A DNA stretch of 64,000 nucleotides from Panacagrimonas sp965216845. Lineage in GTDB: Bacteria; Pseudomonadota; Gammaproteobacteria; Nevskiales; Nevskiaceae. Shown here one piece after another: positions 61,705 to 64,000 of the stretch. How positions within the stretch are numbered: the first letter of the stretch is position 1; every line of letters begins with the position of its first letter. The stretch covers positions 992,001-1,056,000 of the forward strand of contig OZ244200.1 of NCBI GenBank assembly GCA_965216845.1, written 5' to 3'. Both the position numbers and the translations under genes were made by a program. Under the pieces are notes generated by a model. The model did no database searches, had not been told where the DNA came from, and worked only from the letters and a program-made list of their open reading frames with translations.

Positions 61705-63171
61705 GTGCCAAGAACACTGATTGCGTCCATCCTGCTTCTCTGCCTGCCTCAAGTGGCGCTGGCCAGCGCTGCCGAGGGCGCTGCGCCGGATCTGACTTCG
61801 AGCTGGGTGGGCATTTCGGCACTGGTGACTTTCGTAGTGGCCTATGTGCTGGTTGTGTTCGAAGAACGATTGCATCTGCGCAAGTCGATCCCGGTGCTGA
61901 TCGCCGCAGCGGTGATCTGGACGCTGGTGGGCATTGCCTACGCCCAGATCGGGGAGACGCACGCGGTGAGCGACACCTTGCGCCACAGCTTGCTGGAATT
62001 CGCCGAGCTGTTCCTGTTCCTGCTGGTGGCGATGACCTTCATCAATACGCTGGACGATCGCGGCGTGTTCGAAGCCCTGCGTGGCGTGCTGGTAGCGCAT
62101 GGTTTTTCCCTGCGGACGCTGTATTGGCTGACCGGCGTACTCGCTTTTTTCCTGTCGCCGATCGCGGACAACATGACCACCGCTCTGGTCATGGCCTCGG
62201 TCGTTGTGGCGGTAGGCGGCAAGGAGGCCAGGTTCGTGGGGGTGGCCTGCATCAACATCGTGGTCGCGGCCAACGCCGGCGGTGCCTGGAGTCCGTTTGG
62301 CGACATCACCACCTTGATGGTCTGGCAGAAAGGCATCTTCCCGGCGCATGAGTTTCTGGTGCTGTTCTTTCCGTCTCTGATCAGCTGGCTGGTGCCGGCC
62401 GCGATCATGTCGATGAGCATTCCCAATGCGCGCCCCGAACCGCTGGCGGAGCGCCCCCAGGTGCAGTTCGGTGGCTATGTGATCATCGCCCTGTTTCTCG
62501 GCACGATCGCGCTGACCGTGACCTTGCACACCTGGCTGCATCTGCCGCCAGTGCTCGGGATGATGGCGGGAATGGGGGTTCTGATGCTGGTCAGCTATGG
62601 TTTGAACCGAACCCCGCGCGGGCGTTCCTCGCGTCCGATTTCTCATCAAGGCATGGAGCAGGTCAGCCTCAGTGACGTGGCCGGCAGTGATCCACATCAA
62701 ACGCCTACGACGCGGCTGAATACCTTCAATCAGATTGCCCGCTCCGAGTGGGATACCTTGCTGTTCTTCTACGGCATCATCATGTGCGTGGGCGGGCTGG
62801 GGACCATTGGCTATCTCGCCATGGGCTCAGATCTCATGTATGGCCAGCTCGGCCCGACCATCGCCAATGTCCTGGTGGGGGTGTTTTCCGCCGTCATCGA
62901 CAACATCCCGGTGATGTTCGCCGTGCTCTCCATGCTGCCCGAGATGAGCGACGGCCAATGGCTGCTGGTGACGCTGACCGCGGGCATCGGTGGTTCCATG
63001 CTTTCCATCGGATCGGCCGCCGGTGTTGCGGTGATGGGCAGCGCGCGCGGGGTCTATACCTTCTTCGGACACCTGCGCTGGAGCTGGGCCATCGCGCTCG
63101 GTTACGCGGCTGGTATCGCGGCTCACTTCATGATCAACGCCCACTATTTTGAGCTGGCCGGCGGCAAATAG
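61705..63171 (+). CDS. nhaD: NhaD-type Na+/H+ antiporter
   Basis: 488 residues from GTG 61705, chosen because GGAG lies at 61694-61697 and the protein then begins with a clean hydrophobic leader (RTLIASILLLCLPQVALA). The frame is open upstream to 61618. About 12 membrane segments. Signature sequences are FFLSPIADNMTTALVMASVVVAVGG, NAGGAWSPFGDITTLMVWQKG, and IDNIPVMFAVLSM; the acidic residues in these carry cations. It exports Na+ or Li+ across the inner membrane. It is bracketed by transposase copies 2 and 3; copy 3 starts 2 bp after its stop. Confidence 0.92.
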   Translation: MPRTLIASILLLCLPQVALASAAEGAAPDLTSSWVGISALVTFVVAYVLVVFEERLHLRKSIPVLIAAAVIWTLVGIAYAQIGETHAVSDTLRHSLLEFAELFLFLLVAMTFINTLDDRGVFEALRGVLVAHGFSLRTLYWLTGVLAFFLSPIADNMTTALVMASVVVAVGGKEARFVGVACINIVVAANAGGAWSPFGDITTLMVWQKGIFPAHEFLVLFFPSLISWLVPAAIMSMSIPNARPEPLAERPQVQFGGYVIIALFLGTIALTVTLHTWLHLPPVLGMMAGMGVLMLVSYGLNRTPRGRSSRPISHQGMEQVSLSDVAGSDPHQTPTTRLNTFNQIARSEWDTLLFFYGIIMCVGGLGTIGYLAMGSDLMYGQLGPTIANVLVGVFSAVIDNIPVMFAVLSMLPEMSDGQWLLVTLTAGIGGSMLSIGSAAGVAVMGSARGVYTFFGHLRWSWAIALGYAAGIAAHFMINAHYFELAGGK

Positions 63172-63173
63172 GA

Positions 63174-63856
63174 ATTACGGTGACATGATACCAATTACCT
63201 ATTAACTGCTGCCTCCTTCCTCTCGCTGCTTCGGCTTTCTCCCCCGCTTTCTCGGCAGTATCGAATGCCCCGTCTTTCGCTCCAGTTCTTCCAACACGGT
63301 GCGCGGCATCAAGGGACGCCCGATGCGCTGTCCGCGCGTCAGCGCTTGCTCATAGTCCGGCTCCACCTCGAGTTCCAGATACGCCTGAGCGCTGTGTACG
63401 CGTTCCAGCAGCGGCGCTACGCTGACCAAGGCGTCATCCTTGCCGAGAATATGGGCAGGACTGCTGGACCACGGCCAGTCCCAGGGATGCGCGACCAATC
63501 CCGCTTTCACCGGATTCATCGCCGGAGGCGGGCATTGATGTAGGCACTGTAGCGCCGATGCGCCTCACCGACCGCACGAGCAAGACCATCTTCCGTGCTG
63601 GGCACCATCACCAAGTGGACGTGATTGGGCATGAGGCAGTATGACCATACCTCGACCCCTGCCCGCCGGCAGGATTCCGCCATCAAATCTCGGTAGAGGG
63701 CGTAGTCGTCCGCTTCGGAAAATATCTCCTGTCGTCGGTTCCCCCTTTGCGTAATGTGGTGGGGGGGGCACCAGGGATGACGATCCGGGCGATGCGTGCC
63801 ATGGGGAGTTCGGGCCGGGGACATTTATTGTGCAAACAGTATCATGTCACCGTAAA
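63174..63856 (-). mobile_element. Y1-transposase element, copy 3 (internally deleted)
   Basis: The left end ATTACGGTGACATGATAC (63174-63191) is perfect. The right end GTATCATGTCACCGTAA (63839-63855) is complete but for the last base or two. Compared with copy 1 it lacks 82 bp (equivalent to 59464-59545) and has two extra G in a G-run. It can no longer make transposase but keeps its ends. Confidence 0.85.
63202..63802 (-). pseudogene. Broken Y1 transposase, copy 3
   Basis: The same gene as copies 1 and 2 but split into two frames. The C-terminal part (63202-63519, from MNPVKAGLV onward) and the N-terminal part (up to INARLR) are separated by the 82-bp deletion, which is not a multiple of three. 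An 8-G run near 63770, against 6 G in copies 1 and 2, shifts the frame again just after the start. The residues between the Tyr region and MNPVKAG (GHLFQSRF onward) are missing. Confidence 0.9.
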
Positions 63857-63857
63857 T

Positions 63858-64000
63858 CCAAGGCGTCATCCTTGCCGAGAATATGGGCAGGACTGCTGGA
63901 CCACGGCCAGTCCCAGGGATGCGCGACCAATCCCGCTTTCACCGGATTCATCGCGATATATCGGGCGGCGGCCATCCAGTGCGCCTCATCCATAGCCACT
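63858..64000 (-). pseudogene. Partial Y1 transposase, copy 4 (runs off right edge)
   Basis: Begins abruptly at 63858, directly after the right end of copy 3, with sequence equivalent to copy 1 from 59367. It continues to the window edge (copy 1 position 59509). The C-terminal coding part and the left inverted repeat are missing, so it is either a 3'-truncated copy or one interrupted by copy 3. The upstream half lies outside the window. Confidence 0.8.

Noticed and set aside
61203..61730. 175-codon open frame on minus strand upstream of nhaD
   Set aside because: Arg/Ser-rich with no motif, begins inside nhaD and ends in the inverted repeat of transposase copy 2.
61417..62700. 427-codon open frame on minus strand
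   Set aside because: Antisense to nhaD and its leader; shows a typical shadow composition.

Overview
This is chromosomal DNA of a GC-rich gammaproteobacterium. The gene orders mreBCD-mrdA-rodA-mltB-rlpA-dacA-lipB, pilBCD-coaE-zapD-yacG, mlaFEDCBA, gatCAB-hslO and a single-chain purL are typical of that class. The mix of a DUF1329 protein, an outer-membrane LolA-like protein, fatty-acid beta-oxidation genes, a BoxD-like aldehyde dehydrogenase and a large secondary-lipid-type synthase suggests the Nevskiales (Solimonadaceae/Algiphilaceae). That placement is inference from gene content, not from a search.

Layout. 1-11.9 kb (minus strand): a lipid/polyketide operon with a small alkaline-phosphatase-fold enzyme, then a 3021-residue megasynthase (two ER-like domains, KS, AT, four ACPs, KR, DH), then a KS-AT protein that runs off the left edge. 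12.4 kb: tRNA-Thr(UGU). 12.5-15.1 kb: a DUF1329 protein and an AraC-type regulator. 15.4-18.1 kb (plus): a tight four-gene operon of unknown function (DUF4282 membrane protein, Abi-alpha/DUF4393-like protein, a small protein, a helical protein). 18.1-22.4 kb: LolA-like protein and fadH, divergent from a thiolase. 22.6-30.3 kb: argJ and a Nudix-ThiE fusion on plus, convergent with yacG-zapD-coaE-pilD-pilC-pilB on minus. 30.3-34.4 kb: PQQ-type sugar dehydrogenase, alpha/beta hydrolase, BoxD-like dehydrogenase and a divergent short XRE regulator that looks like the DNA-binding half of BoxR. 34.5-41.2 kb: DUF1820, an MBL hydrolase, a GST, a PF10118-type hydrolase and purL. 41.3-45.2 kb: the complete Mla phospholipid-trafficking operon, carrying a small inverted-repeat element between mlaB and mlaA. 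45.3-54.8 kb: the elongasome and cell-wall cluster. 54.9-59.1 kb: gatCAB and hslO. 59.1-64.0 kb: an accessory region holding four copies of a Y1 (REP-type) transposase element with 18-bp terminal inverted repeats. Two copies are intact, one is broken, and one is partial at the right edge. They are interleaved with a MaoC/PhaJ-type hydratase and an NhaD Na+/H+ antiporter.

How it fits together. Most of the window is housekeeping: cell shape, outer-membrane lipid asymmetry, type IV pili, Gln-tRNA amidation, purine and arginine synthesis. The accessory parts are the lipid synthase operon, the 15-18 kb cryptic operon, the fatty-acid and aromatic-CoA catabolic genes, and the transposase-studded right end. 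The best candidates for undescribed biology are the double-ER megasynthase with its phosphatase-fold partner, the DUF4282/Abi-alpha operon, and the multi-copy Y1 transposase element.
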